NCBI GenBank assembly: GCA_027475525.1
Contig: JAMWFC010000049.1
Coordinates: 3,332,947 to 3,396,946, forward strand
Length of the DNA: 64,000 nt
Source: Macrolepiota albuminosa
Lineage: Eukaryota > Basidiomycota > Agaricomycetes > Agaricales > Agaricaceae
Reading direction: 5' to 3'
Of the stretch, positions 43,044 through 55,412 are shown piece after piece. The notes under the pieces were generated by a model. It saw nothing but the letters and a program-made list of their open reading frames with translations, searched no databases and was not told the DNA's origin. The position numbers and the translations under genes are program-made. The number at the start of each line of letters is the position of its first letter. The first letter of the stretch is position 1.

Positions 43044-43755
43044 TGTCACGACCCCTCCGGATCCACCCCGGAACACCCCCAGAACACTATCCGGGACCTC
43101 CCTCCAACCCCACAGGACACACCCTGCCATCACGACTACCGAAACCGCCATCACGCACATCAAGGGCCGCCATCAGCTGCCCCCAGCCCAGATCAACAAT
43201 TGGATCACATGACTTGCTTCCGGCCATCATGCATCACACATCACAGCTCCCTCCATGCCAATTGATCGCATGCCCCACACACGTGATCCAAGTATACAGT
43301 TCCTGCCCGCTACTCAATGACTCCCAGAACCCATCCCAGACACCCCAGAACCCTGAGACCCGGTCCCGTAGTACTTATAGCATAGTTCCCCATTGTATTC
43401 GCTAGTCTTGATATTAACTTTGATTGTTGCGTGCCCTTTGCTTGATTGGTACGCCCTGACTGGCACGCTTGAATAACCGCGTGCTCTAAGTTTGGTATGT
43501 ACTTCGCGACTTTAACTTGCTAACTTGGTCTCATCTTAGAACCTCTGGTTCACAACTCGACCCCCACCCAATCCCCCAGCTACTCACAACTAAAAACCCC
43601 GGACTGAGTCCCCTCCTCCCGAGATTACCCCTGTCCATGTCTTGAACCCTGGAGTCCTAGCCCTGGAGTTCCAGACACTCGAGTATCTGTAGGTCAAGTC
43701 CGCATTGTAAGGGCGTTGCTTTCCCGGAAAGCCCCTGACTCAGCGGAACCTGACA
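43044..43755. repeat. Solo LTR, 712 bp, inside element D
   Basis: TGTCACGACC to CCTGACA, with a perfect target duplication GGCAC (43039-43043 and 43756-43760). The corresponding site in B is empty. The internal part of that retroelement is not present in the window. Confidence 0.88.
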
Positions 43756-44913
43756 GGCACGAGGGCAGTGCATGCCAATAAGTGGAGTCTCCAAGACGGC
43801 CTCCTCACCTACCGCGGCTGCATCTATGTACCCAACGATTGGGAGCTCTGGAGATGCATTGTTGAGCAACACCACAACTCCCGCATTGCCAGGCACCCTG
43901 GGTGCTGGAAGACATTGGAACTTGTGTCCCAGAACTACTGGTGGCCCCAGATGTCGAGATACATAGGCTCCTACACCAGCACCTGCGATCTCTGCCTCCA
44001 GACCAAGCCCCAGCACTGTCTCCCTACTGGTCAGCTGCACTCCTTGCCGATGCCCGCAGAACGATGGAGTGTGGCCTCCATCGACTTCATTGTGGAGCTT
44101 CCAGACGCACATGGCTACGATGCCATCCTGGTGGTTGTAAACCTCTATGGCAAACAGGCTCACTTCATTCCGACCCACATGACCTGCTCTGCCATGGGTG
44201 CCGCTAACCTGTACCGGAAGAATGTCTGGAAACTCCACGGTCTTTCTGATGCGTATGTATCTGACCAGGGCCCACAGTTTGTTGCGGAGTTTACCTGGAA
44301 GCTCTACTGCCTCCTGCATGTAAAGCTCCACACCTCCACTGCCTACCACCCACAATCTGATGGCCAGACCAAACATGTTAACCAGGAGCTTGAGCAATAC
44401 CTGCAGCTATTTTGCAATGAGCGTCAGGACGACTGGGATGAGCTCCTGCTGGAGGTGGAATTCCAATACAACAACCACGTCCATGCCTCGACGCAGGTAT
44501 CACCCTTCTTCCTCGACACTGGGCGGCACCCCTGGATGGGTTTTGAGCCATGCACATGGCGGTCAGAGAATGAATTGGTCAACGAGTTTGTGGATCGCAT
44601 GCAGAAGGCACAGGAGGAGGCAAAGGCTGCACTAACTAAGGCAAAGGATGACATGGCACGATACTACAACCAGGGCCGGACACCAGCTCCCAAGTACAAG
44701 CCTGGAGACCATGTATTCCTGGATGCCTCTGACATCTCCACCACGCGACCCTCAAAGAAGCTGTCTCATCATCAACTGGGGCCATACACCATCAAGCATC
44801 AGGTAGGGCCCCTAGCCTACCGACTCCAGCTGCCTGCAGGCATGCGCCAACTCCACCCGGTCTTCAACGTGGTCAAGCTTTCTCCAGCCCTGGAAGACCC
44901 CATCCCCGGGTGA
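43756..44913 (+). pseudogene. Element D integrase
   Basis: The zinc domain (HHNSRIARHPG...CDLC), first Asp (ASIDFIVELP) and second Asp (VSDQGPQF) are present. The Glu position is Lys (QTKH). The frame is open from 43768 to TGA 44911-44913, the stop shared with B and C. Confidence 0.82.
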
Positions 44914-45201
44914 CAAGCACTGCCACCGCCACCACCAGTCCTAGCAGACAGCAGGGTGGAGTACGAAGTGGAGAAGATCTTGGACAGCTGCCTATTCCAT
45001 TGCAAGCTACAGTACAAGGTGAAGTGGAAGGGCTATGGTATCGAAGACATCTCCTGGGAGCCATTTGAAGACATCCATGCCCCGGCTCTCATCCAGGACT
45101 TCCACCGCCTGCACCCTGATGCCCCGCGAACCATATGGGGAGTTTACCCCCTTTCTCTAGCAGATCAGGCCATCTGCAAGTTCTTCTACCCAGCACGTTG
45201 A
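44914..45201 (+). pseudogene. Element D chromodomain
   Basis: EYEVEKILD, then YKVKWKGYGIEDISWEP. The frame is open to TGA 45199-45201, without the internal stop seen in B. Confidence 0.75.
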
Positions 45202-45216
45202 GACGCTGCACCCTAG

Positions 45217-45530
45217 AAGGGACTCCGCTCATTGTCTGGTCACAGTTTCCTTTTCCAGAATTCCGGAGAACTCCGGAGCATTTCCCATGCCCCGGAGTTC
45301 TCCAGGCCTCCCGGAGCTAGCCGTTGGATACTGTACAGTCACTCCCATGCCTTTCCACCCCCGTACTGATATGCCGCACTGGCAGAGGAATCCTTAGACT
45401 TGTTCTCTTTGGATTTCCCTCTGCCAGGTGATTAGTTATTGATTGTACTATTGTTACTGGCTCTAATACACTTTGGATTTCCCTCTGCCAGTTGCGTGAT
45501 TAGCCGCAACCCCTGGAGGTCGCCCTTACA
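45217..45530 (+). repeat. 3' LTR of element D, first bases lost
   Basis: Starts at GGACTCCGCTC. The polypurine tract and the leading TGTCA are missing, and the end GCCCTTACA is intact. It retains the hairpin missing from the 5' LTR. Confidence 0.8.
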
Positions 45531-45535
45531 CGCGT

Positions 45536-47566
45536 TGTGCAGGAGCAGAACGCCCCTGTTTCTTGTGGGGTATGTAAACATGTCCCGTCATCAGATAGCT
45601 CTTCGTCTCCGTCACCTGTCTGCCATAAAATGTCGAGTACTACCGAATTGGGTTCTAAACAGGCCACTGTAGAGGATCGCTGATGACGCCAACTGTGGTT
45701 GGGTGCGCTGGACGTATACGCAGTACAACACCATCTCCAGCACCTGGCATATGGGTTTGTGGGGAGTCCCAGCAGAGTCCCGGTGTGCTCAAGCAGAGGT
45801 GATAGGGCGATGCGCTAGATGATAGCGCCTCGGGTGCTACTTAGCAAGTGGTAAGCGTCGTAGTTTAGGAGAAGTTATAGAGAATAAAACGAATAGCGCA
45901 GTGTAGTGTGCCCGTAGGTGGCACTGCAAATGATGAAGACGAGATAGATGAAGCTAGCGCCAAACTTATTGACAAAGTCAGGCAATGCTAGTGCAATTTG
46001 AACGCTAAGTGTAACTGGGTGCTTAAGAGGTTACGATTTGTTGCTATATACATGGCAAGTAGCTAGTTTTTATACTATGCGCTATGGTATTTCCAAAATA
46101 AGTCCATTGATGGCACTACCAATTAGCGCCTCTCCTCGTGGTTGTAGCTAATGGCCACCTGTCAACGGCGACCTGCAGCACATGGGTGACGGTGACCAAC
46201 GGCAACTCTAAAACTACTTAGAAATGATATGACTTTGCTCACTTTTTGATGTAATTTAATTGGCCCTGCCATCCCGGGATATGGTCGGAGAATCCTTGAC
46301 AGACGCCGTGAGCGCTAATCCCTGTGCTAACATTGTACCATCTTTTGATAGATTTAAATGTCGGGTCTGCGTGTATCCTGTCTCGTCGTCATTGATTCCT
46401 TTAGACTTCTGATTGAAGTGCCTCGGTGATTGACAGTGCCAATTGCTAACTCCTTTTGGTATTGATTGGGGTTTGGTCAGAGTCAACTTCCCTCTGTTGT
46501 GCTAGCGCTATGAGTTCTAAGCCTCCTTGGTCTTCAAAATAAATGAGTGGAGTGTGCTGAGGGGCTGATACTGGTGTTTAAGATGAATGGATAAGTCTTG
46601 CCATAGAGTGCCAGTGCTAGGGCTACTCTGTACCCAAGCTGGTCGCTAGAGTCTCCAGTGTGTCAAGTGTCAGTCAACCTATAATGTTCCTTGATGTGCT
46701 CAGTCTGAGTAGAAGCCTATCATTGCTACACAAAGCTGCCGGTCCTCACGGAGGGAGACCTCACACCAGAGGTGGCGAAAGACTACGAAACCGCTTGCAG
46801 AGATTTTTTCAACACAAAAGAAATTGAGGAGGGAGACCAAGTTCGATGTCTGCTTGTTGGTATTCAGGACCATCAGATGCGTGACTGGATCTCAGGCCAA
46901 TGTGATGTTGTGGTCAAACTGTCCTTCTCAGAATTCATGAAAGAGATTCAATCAAAGTATTTACTGCCTGATTGGGAACCAAAGGTCCTAATCCGTATTC
47001 TTTCTGCTAACTTCAACCACAAGAAAGAAACGTTTTGGGATTTTGCATCGTATCTGCAGAAGCAGAACTCTCTTTTGGTTGGCACAGCCTCTCATTTCGA
47101 ACTTGATAAACTCCATACTCAGATTGAAGCAAAACTCAACTCAGCACTTTCCGTCACTTATTTTGAGCGTAACTTGGACGCTACCAAGGACTTTCATGCT
47201 TGGCTTAATAATATTTGCCTTATTGATGAAGCGTGATGACAATCGGAGAAGCGTGCTAGAGAGATCGCAGATGAAGTTTTCAGGCAGGCAAAGAAACCGT
47301 TGGTAGCTGGAAACAAACCTGGTGCTCAGACCCCGGGGTCTTCTTCAACCGTGAAAGGAGCACGCCTGCCTCCCTTGACCGACGATGAGAAGCATTTGTT
47401 ACATGACAATGGTGGGTATTTCCGATGTCAATGACCGTTTGTGGCATGCCGCACTAGTAACTGTACTGAATTGTTCCTGGACCTGGCAAAGTACCAGACA
47501 TGGACTCAGGCACATATTGACGTCTTAAAGGCATCCAACGCCAGAGCTTCATGACCTGTTGCTGCG
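45536..47566 (+). pseudogene. A2 gag (split by the 1,035-bp insert)
   Basis: The gag frame resumes at 45536, breaks at the insert (45674-46708), and continues from 46714. The core holds FFNTKEIEEGDQVRCLL, FWDFASYLQKQNSLL and DATKDFHAWLNN. Tandem TGA TGA near 47232, a TGA in the zinc-knuckle region (RCQ-stop-PFVAC near 47430) and another near 47551 are the only breaks before pol. The TGA codons fit loss of CGA. Confidence 0.78.
45674..46708. mobile_element. Unclassified 1,035-bp insertion with TAGCGC repeats, right copy
   Basis: Flanked by GTAGA (45669-45673 and 46709-46713). It is the mirror of 17441-18475, with the same length. It has no coding sequence I can support. Confidence 0.7.
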
Positions 47567-49414
47567 GTGACACCTGGAGTCTTGGGGACATCTACTGTCA
47601 CGGTCGCTGCTGTATTGCCACAGTTCCCTGTTGGGGGCGCTAAAGTCAAACCATTGGAATCTGATGTGAGTCAGATTCCATTGACTGTCCCCCATTTGTT
47701 GTGGTCGGGCACTATCACGGGCCCTGACACAGATTTCCCTGTTACTGTTGAAATGCTCTTAGACGATGGCTCACATCTTGTCCTGATTGACTCAGGCTTT
47801 GTAACACGCTTGAGACTTCGTCGGCTGCCTCTACGTGAATCACTGTCTGTTAATGTCGCGATGTCGAATGGGAAAGGGGTTCCAACAATGTTGGACAAGT
47901 ATTGTAAGCTTACTGTAATGTCCTCTGATTGTGCTTGGGTTGCAAGTACAGTCCGAGCGGTGATCGCACCAAATTTGTGCGCACCTGTAATTTTGGGACT
48001 GCCATTTTTGAAACACAATCAGATTGTAATAGATTACGACAAGCAAACAGTCATAGATAAACGTTGTATGTACGACTTATTGAATCCAAAACCTGCCGTT
48101 CCGGTTGTACAAAAGAGATATGTACCGATGCACGTTAAATTCCAACGTACTATAGATCAATGCAAAGAGCTACTGAAGGAGCTCAAGGCTGCATGTGCAA
48201 TAAGGCATGCGCACATGGAACATCTTGGCCTCTTTGAGAAGGTGGCAGAGGTCAACGTCATCACGGCAATTAGAGCAAGGGTCGAAACCTTGGCGTTGGA
48301 AACGACCTTGAACAGATACGACTTGGAAATGAAGACCGAATTCAGAGACGTGTTTGAACCTATTGTGAACATCCAAGACTTACCACAGGATGTGCAGGCA
48401 GAAATTAGGTTGAAAGAGGCAAACCATGCCATTAAGACACGATCATACCAGTGTCCGCGAAAATATCGCAAGGCATGGAAGATCTTGATAGACAAACATC
48501 TTGAGGCAGGCCGCATTTGTCCATCTTCATCGCAGTTTGCATCACTGGCATTTCTGATCCCAAAGGCAGACCCGGCTGCACCGCCTAGGTGGGTGAACAA
48601 CTACAGGGCCTTGAACACAGTGACAATTCCTGACAACCATCCGATACCGCGTGTGGAAGACATTTTGCACGACTGCACCAAAGGAAAATACTTTGCGGCC
48701 ATCAACTTGACAAACGCCTTTTTCCAGATGCCCATGCATCCCGACCATGTTGCATTGACTGTGGTCGCCACACCATTTGGGTTGTATGAGTGGCTTGTGA
48801 TGCCTATGGGCTTGCGTAACATGCCAGCCATTCAGCAAAGACGAATAACAGCGGTGTTGCAGGAACACATCAGCAAGATATGTCATGTCTATCTAGATGA
48901 CATCGTGATCTGGTCAGAAACATTGGCGGAACACCATGCCAATGTGTGGAAAGTTTTACAGGCACTGCGAGAGGCACACATGTTCATTAATGTAAAAAAA
49001 TCGAGTTTGTACCACACAAGCATAGACTTCTTGGGTCACCACATATCTGTGGAGGGGATTGAGGCAGACATTAAGAAGGTCGACCGCATTCTAGCATGGC
49101 TGACCCCACAGACGGCAAAAGAGGTGCAATCCTTTTTAGGATTAGTGCAATATATAGCGGTGTTTCTGCTGGGGTTGGCGGAGCACACGCGTTTGCTGCA
49201 TGCGCTGACAACACAGGAGTGCAAAGTAAAATTCCCGGTTTGGATGAAGGCTCATCAACAGGTGTTCAAAGCAATTAAGACATTGGTCGTGAGCCGTGAC
49301 TGCCTGACAACGATCAATCACAAGGATAAGCAGAAGACGATTTTCATCACGACAACAAGTGATCACCGTTCAGGGGGCGTGTTGTCTTTCGGGGACACAT
49401 GGGAGACAGCCTGA
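47567..49414 (+). pseudogene. A2 protease and reverse transcriptase
   Basis: 615 codons open. Protease VLIDSGFVTRL and VILGLPFLK. RT VNNYRALNTVTIPDNHP, catalytic YLDDIVIWS (near 48890), and LGHHISVEGIEAD. It ends at TGA 49412-49414, shared with A1. This domain pair has no visible active-site defect. Confidence 0.85.
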
Positions 49415-49615
49415 CCAGTCGCTTTTGAAAGCCAGGCATTTAAGGGCGCCGAATTGAACTACCCGGTGCATGAGAAGAAGTTGTTAGCAATAGTACGAGC
49501 GTTGAAAAAATGGAGAGCAGACCTTTTTGGGTCCACATTTGTAGTCTTCACAGACCACAAGACGCTGCTGAATTTTGAAAAACAGAGGGATTTGTCGTGG
49601 CAGCAGGCGAGGTAG
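49415..49615 (+). pseudogene. A2 RNase H remnant
   Basis: ELNYPVHEKKLLAIVRAL and FTDHKTLLNF lie between the shared TGA and TAG codons. The flanking frames are otherwise continuous. Confidence 0.75.
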
Positions 49616-50968
49616 ATGGAGTTCCTTTTGCAATTTGACTGTAAGATGGTCTATGTTAAAGGGGAAGATAATACGGTGGCAGACGCACTGTCGCATTTGC
49701 CACCGGATTGGCCAGACTCAACGGACGCTGTCAGTGGGGCATGGTCCCTGTTGGACACATTGCAGGGGGAGGAAATTGTTTCGATGTGTGTGGAAGCAAT
49801 TTTGCCTGTGAATCAAGATTCACCGTTTCACACAGTATATTTGCTTGCTCGTCAGGCACCGGTGCCCAAAGTAGTGTGTGCAGCAGTAATAGGCTCATCA
49901 ATTGCAATTGACAACGAAGTGTTACAAGAATTGAAACAAGGGTACGATATGGACCCATGGTGTCAGAATCTGTTGGCCGCAGCCAGGGGCATGTCGTCTT
50001 TGACCCAGAAGGATGGCCTATGGTTTTGCGGTACCTGGCTGTCGGTGCCACAAGTTGGTAATGTGAGAGAACGGATTTTTTGCATGGCACATGACTTGTT
50101 GGGTCACTTTGGCTTTGACAAGTCGTATGAGGCCCTGCGCGGATCGTTCTACTGGCCAAAGATGAGGCGGGACCTGGAGTTTGGTTACGTCCCTGCATGT
50201 GCGGAGTGTCAACAATACAAATCACCTTCGTCCTGGCCAATGGGGCCATTGCACCCATTGCTGGTACTGGACAGGCATGGGGAGTCCATTGCAATGGATT
50301 TCATGGGACTGTTGCCAGAGGATGACGGCTTCAATTGCATCCTGTCCATCACAGACCGACTTCACTCTGACCTGCGTATAATTCCAACTAGAATTGATTT
50401 GACAGCGCCACAGTTGGCAGAGTTGTTTTTCAATAATTGGTATTGCAAAAACAGGTTGCCACGTGATATCATGTGCGACAGGGATAAGTTGTTTGTCTCC
50501 AAGTTTTGGAAGCATCTGACAAAGCTGGTTGGTGTGAAAGTAAAGATGTCCATGGCTTACCATCTGGAGACAGATGGGACGAGTGAGGGATCGAATAGAA
50601 CGATTATCCAGGTGCTGCAATTCCATGTCGATAGAAATCAGAAGGGGTGGGCAAGAGCGCTACCACAGATAAGGTTTGACCTGATGAACACGGTTAACAA
50701 ATCGACAGGCTTTTCACCTTTTGAGCTGAGAATAGGCAGACGTCCTAGGATGATCCCTCCATTGGTCCACCATGAGGACACAACATTGCCGGAAGAAGTC
50801 ACCGTGTGGGACATCATCCAATGCCTGGTTATGGACACCGCAATGGCCCAGGACAACCTGCTACAGGCTAAAATACAACAGGTGGCACAGGCAAATAAAG
50901 TCTGCAGAGATGATTGTACGTTTCAAATAGGCGACAGGGTCTTGGTATGCACCAAAGACAACCGGTGA
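49616..50968 (+). pseudogene. A2 integrase
   Basis: HHCC zinc domain, catalytic Asp residues in AMDFMGLLPEDD and CDRDKLFVSKF, and Glu in TSEGSN. It stops at TGA 50966-50968, where A1 has CGA in the same frame. This is direct evidence of a CpG transition after the duplication. Confidence 0.85.
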
Positions 50969-51388
50969 CTGTATAAAAAGAAGGGGCAGAGATGGGTGGC
51001 AAAATTAATGCCACAATATGATGGACCCTTTTTAGTCACTGACCTGCACCCAGAAACATCTAACATGACTGTTTTTAGACCAAACGACCCGGAGGCCTAT
51101 GGACAATACCATACGTCCAAACTCTTATTCTACACTGAAAATAATCCTGCCCTGTTCCCCTTGCGAGAGTTCGAGGAACCAGGCCCAGTATTTGCGCCTG
51201 ACACAGGTTTACAGGAACATTTTGTGGACAAGATTGTCGATGCCCAGTGGAGAGGAAGAGGCTGGCAATACCTGGTACGTTTTCAGGGGTATAGGCCCAA
51301 ACATGACGAATGGAGGTCCGGCAAGGAACTTGAGAATAATGAAGCTCTCGACATATGGTTGGCAGGAGAAGGTCAGGGGACGGCTTAA
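50969..51388 (+). pseudogene. A2 integrase tail and chromodomain
   Basis: GPFLVTDLHPE, then the chromodomain VDKIVDAQWRGRGWQYLVRF with GYRPKHDEW, ending at TAA 51386-51388. Confidence 0.8.
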
Positions 51389-51521
51389 CTTGTTCTCTTT
51401 GACATGTCCCTGCCACCGGTAGCTTTTCCCATTGAGGGTTTTTGACGCACCCGTGTGAGCAGTTTGTTGTACTTACTGACATTTTCCTCGCTCGTTTCTC
51501 ATTCGGACGTAATATTTTTTT

Positions 51522-51535
51522 TGGATGGGGAGGGG
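51522..51535 (+). promoter_or_regulatory. Polypurine tract of A2
   Basis: TGGATGGGGAGGGG (51522-51535) abuts the 3' LTR. Confidence 0.75.
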
Positions 51536-51636
51536 TGTAATCCTACGATTACGACTCCTATTAGCTATATTTAGGATATGTCGTCATTTACATCCGCCAC
51601 CTATATAAGGTGGCGATAGGGGGGAGGGTTTTCTGG

Positions 51637-51672
<36 letters not shown>

Positions 51673-51801
51673 AATTCCGTTGCTCTTTTACTATCGTATA
51701 CTTGCGTACGCATATTTTCTACCTTACTCGCTTACCAGAATTATATAGCGAGGTCTTGTTGATTGGCGGTTTTGGGCTAAGTGAGGACAGGATGTCCTAC
51801 A
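51536..51801 (+). repeat. 3' LTR of element A2
   Basis: 266 bp, TGTAATCC to CCTACA, then ATACT. The hairpin with TATATAA in its loop is conserved (51595-51615). Confidence 0.92.
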
Positions 51802-51806
51802 ATACT

Positions 51807-52373
51807 GTCTTTAATCTTAGTCAACATCGTCACTGTTCTTGGTCTATCAGGGACTGGAATTCTTCCCCTGATGGTCTTATATGCAATTGCTTGAGTAACT
51901 TTCGATAGTTTAGCACCCGTCAGGTGCAACTCTGTGGGTATTGGGGGAAGGGTCATTGGTCTCTCGTTGTTCAATGCCACTCTTGCCAAGCTCTTAGCAT
52001 TTCGTTCATGTGATGAAATCTGGGAGTCAGCTAAGTCTTGGAAGTAAATTGGTGCCATGTGCATTCTCAGACGTCCTATTGTGGTCCTTAGAAGGCCAGC
52101 ATTGATTGATCCCAGGAAACCCGTGTCTTCTTTTTCTCTTAATTTTGACGTGAGGTTATCAATTGTGTCCGCCGACCTAATATTTAGTGTAATTGGGGTC
52201 CTTATCCCTACTTTTGTAGAGGCCAGAAGGATTGCCAGAAAGTTGTTCCTGCTTCCCACATCGCGTTCAAGGCTGAACCATTTTCCATTTACATTTAGGT
52301 CATCCCTATCAGTAAAGGTGACACCAGCTCCCATCATACTGCCATGTCTTATGTCCTGGTGGGCCTTGCTTAT
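51807..52373 (-). pseudogene. LINE RNase H region (upstream half of the split LINE)
   Basis: A 186-residue frame reads MMGAGVTFTDRDDLNVNG, RNNFLAILLAS, LTLNIRSADTIDN, and LTGAKLSKVTQAIAYKTIRG, then runs to the A2 insertion point. It is homologous in style to the RNase H/C-terminal ORF of agaric non-LTR elements. It continues at 38267-37572. An 11-base match flanking both outer ends (37358-37368 and 52374-52384) suggests a 5'-truncated insertion. Confidence 0.65.
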
Positions 52374-53035
52374 CTCGCATATCTTATTTTTATAGTGTTC
52401 AATTTGAAAGGCTGAGAGTCATTTTTACACTCTTACTAGTCAAATGTAAACTGGAGTAAACTTGCTTAAAGTGCGCTTCCATGGCCGCGAGTGTATCTTC
52501 ATCAACGCCTCAGTTTCACGGTACAAGAAGCTGGCCTTGTCCAAATGAAAATATCACTTTCTTCTTCGCTTCCCCCTCCACTTCTATCTTACACTTACAT
52601 CTTACATTTCAATTCGGAGTCTGCAACGGATAGCCCAGTAACCGATCGTCTTTATTCTTCCCAGAACCTCTCCGGATTCTCCCTTGTTTTGTCTCTTTTG
52701 GTAGCTCCAGGTCTTCATCATTGTCCCCGTTGCAATCATCCTTGCAGCCTGATATGCTCCCCAAAGAGAACACTTGATATTTCCTTCGATGCCCTTGCTG
52801 GTCAGGTCATGCAAGATAAAGAAGTTCTGGTTTTCATCATACTTTAACTAGCTCTAACTGCGATACCTTCTCACATATTTGCCTACATTTAGTTCTCTGC
52901 TATCTGCCTTCTCATCCTCTTTAGAGTCAATCGATTCTCTCAGTCGTGCATCGTCACATGACTCGAGTCTCTCCCTATGAGTTATGAGATGTTTATCATG
53001 TTATACGATACAAAGTTCCTCAGATTTTCTCTGTT
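52374..53035. other. Flank without identified gene (absent from the left arm)
   Basis: Short open frames only, for example a 70-residue minus-strand frame at 52602-52814 that I do not recognise. If the LINE target duplication is right, this DNA lay next to the laccase upstream region before the LINE and A2 arrived. Confidence 0.35.
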
Positions 53036-53320
53036 AAAGGTAATATCTTTGAACATGTCCAAGAATTCTATTGATTTATTTTGCTTAATTATATCCCTAA
53101 CCAATCCGAAGATAGAAGTCTGAACGTCTTCCTGAAGCATTAGCCATGGTCAGGTCAGCATCTTCAACGGCTTTACGCATGAAACTGTCTTTCTGCGCAT
53201 TTGAAAAGCTCCACATAACTCAGCCATTTCAATTTCTTGCACAAAATGCTTGATATACTAGCTATGCGGATCATTATTTTTGGTGGTATACCCATTGACG
53301 ATTTTACGAGTACAAGTACA

Positions 53321-54384
53321 TTACAAACTATATGGGAACCACACAGAACGATCGCCAAGCCCCGGAGCCTCATTATCACGAGACATCGTCATCAGAATCG
53401 TCACCTCCTATTCTGGAGCATCAAATAACCGATATTTATTGCTGAAAAGACGATCATGAGGATACAGAAAATCAGGAGTGTGAAAGTAGCTTTAGTGTAA
53501 AGGGGAGCGGGAGAAAGTGTCCCAAGAGCCCTGTTGCGAGAATGCCACCCGAGTTTGTCATGATAAATCGCAATAGCGGTAACTCGACGCGTGTAGGGTG
53601 CAGTATTGTTGGCGTTCCATGCGGAGAGCGCAGGAGCACCGTTGTATGCGCCGCTGATACTCACGAATAAACTACCGTATTTTATGTCTGGGTTTTGGGA
53701 TGCTGCAAGACATAAGGAACAATTTCATGTTGTTCATACGTGGTTTGACGTACCATAGAACATGGTAAAGCCTATCGTGGCGAGGATACCAGAAAATATA
53801 CTAACAATCCCGCGAGCTCCGTAACGGTCAGAGAGATAAGATACAATGATGGAGACTGTATTCCAATGTCAGCGGATGAACGTGGACAACGAAATGGTTC
53901 AGCTTACCAACAAAAGCTGCGGCGAAAGGAGGCATGCTGTAAAGTTGGGCATCGACGTTGGCATATCCCAGACCAGAAAGAATGGAAGGCGTGAAGCTAT
54001 GGGAATAATTTGTTCAACCTTCCAAAACATGATGACAACGTATTATCCCAGAGCATAGATGAGAGTACCTGAGAACGATGCGGTTAGAAAACTTGAAACT
54101 AAACTGATGGAGATGTTACCATCGAAAAAGAAAGCTACTACAATCATCCACACATGAGGAAGAGTAAACGCCCGCCAAATCTCATGCCAGCTGAACGAAT
54201 CCACCTGATCTTGAAGGCCCATAGCACCCATCTCACGCAGACTGGCAACTACATACTGCTTCTCCTCAGTCGAGAATCTGGCACGTGCAGGCGAATGCAG
54301 AAGGGTGAAGAATTACAAGAGGCCGAATAAGACGGTGAAAAGACCTTCAAGGATGAATATCCATGCCCAGCCTGGATTATGGTG
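53321..54384 (-). pseudogene. MFS transporter remnant, right copy
   Basis: Same content as 5263-6326: GWAWIFILEGLFTVLFG, TLPHVWMIVVAFFFDG, the ISGAYNGAPALSAWNANN signature, and the last two helices. The coordinate sum is 59647 throughout, so there are no indels between the copies here. The N-terminal half is missing and frames are broken as on the left. Confidence 0.7.
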
Positions 54385-54840
54385 CGCTGGCATTCCTCTA
54401 GATATGCGAGAGAGTCGAGCCACCTGGAGGGACCACCACGTTGCACTGGCTGCTACTTTCTGGGTGTGAGCGGACCAACGCAGCTTGAGGTCGAATATAA
54501 CACCCAGATACTTATAGATCTGCACGGTCTTCATGGGCTGAGTCGTTATGGTCCCATGCTTGTCGAGGTGCGTGAGGTGCAGATTTGGGGGAGCGTCCTG
54601 AGCTGAACGTGGGAAGTCCATCAGGGCTAGTTTGGTCAGTTCAAAGGGTAAATTATGTGAGTGATACCAATCGAAGCCACCTTGAGCGTGCTCCATCATG
54701 TCTGTTATTATTTTATGCGTCTCATTCAGAAACTTTGTGACGGCGAGAAACATTGCGTCGTCTACGAAGCCAATCGACGTTTCAGTGGTGCTGGAGGGGT
54801 GAGCGGTTAGTAACAAGGGTGCATTGTCAAATGCGACATC
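54385..54840 (-). pseudogene. LINE reverse-transcriptase fragment, right copy
   Basis: As 4807-5262, but with the catalytic box GFVDD. It is fused in frame to the MFS remnant at about 54385. It lies on the same strand as the split LINE, but whether they belong to one element is not clear. Confidence 0.7.
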
Positions 54841-55211
54841 GTATGGGAACCAACTAGAAAGTTGGTGAAAAGACCTTGCATGCCCGCCAGGTTACTGGCT
54901 TTATTCTCATCATTTCTGGAAATAAGCCTTAAGTACCGTTGCCCTCCAAGGTCAGGTCAAAGAAGCTGAGCGGATCAGTAATTTTGAGAGGTGACTGGGG
55001 TATCTGGCACCCCGTTACCATTGGACTCTATATACCTGTGACCGAGCGCAGTAAATAATACGTTAATTTAAATAGATTGGAGGGTACTGTTCGGCATGTC
55101 AACGGCCTTTGAATATAATGGGATTCCCTGGCCGCACATGACTCCGGCTGCACATGACCAGTTTGAAACTCAGGAGGTCACCCTAAAGATGATGGGTTGG
55201 TTATATAGACG

Positions 55212-55404
55212 TCATTTGAATGTCATGTCTCTTTTTATGTTTTTCTGTTGAACAGTCTGATACAGTCTGGTATACTTGCCTTATGGCTCCATTCGCACTT
55301 CATGTCCCTATGTCTTTTTATTGAACACAGTCTGGTATACTTACCTTACAGTTCTATTTGCATTTCATGTCTTTTCATTGGACAGTCTGTTTACTTATCT
55401 TACA
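55212..55404. repeat. Tandem repeat of about 65 bp, right copy
   Basis: Mirror of 4244-4435. Confidence 0.55.
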
Positions 55405-55412
55405 ATGGTTTT

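Larger units (their letters stand above)
38763..45530 (+). mobile_element. Gypsy-2 chromovirus D
   Basis: Complete but decayed element with LTRs 38763-39050 and about 45217-45530, and target duplication CGCGT (38758-38762 and 45531-45535). It is nested in gag of A2 at the site occupied by C in the left arm. It carries the 712-bp solo LTR (43044-43755) shared with C. Private changes are a 77-bp tandem duplication in the RT, loss of the 3' polypurine tract, and an altered catalytic RT motif. Confidence 0.92.
38268..51801 (+). mobile_element. Gypsy-1 chromovirus A2, full-length with nested insertions
   Basis: LTRs at both ends and a 5-bp target duplication ATACT (38263-38267 and 51802-51806) define it exactly. 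Without element D (6,773 bp with its duplication) and the 1,035-bp insert it would be about 5.7 kb, normal for a chromovirus. Gag and pol share one frame, interrupted by TGA/TAG codons. It is inserted in the RNase H region of a LINE. Confidence 0.95.
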
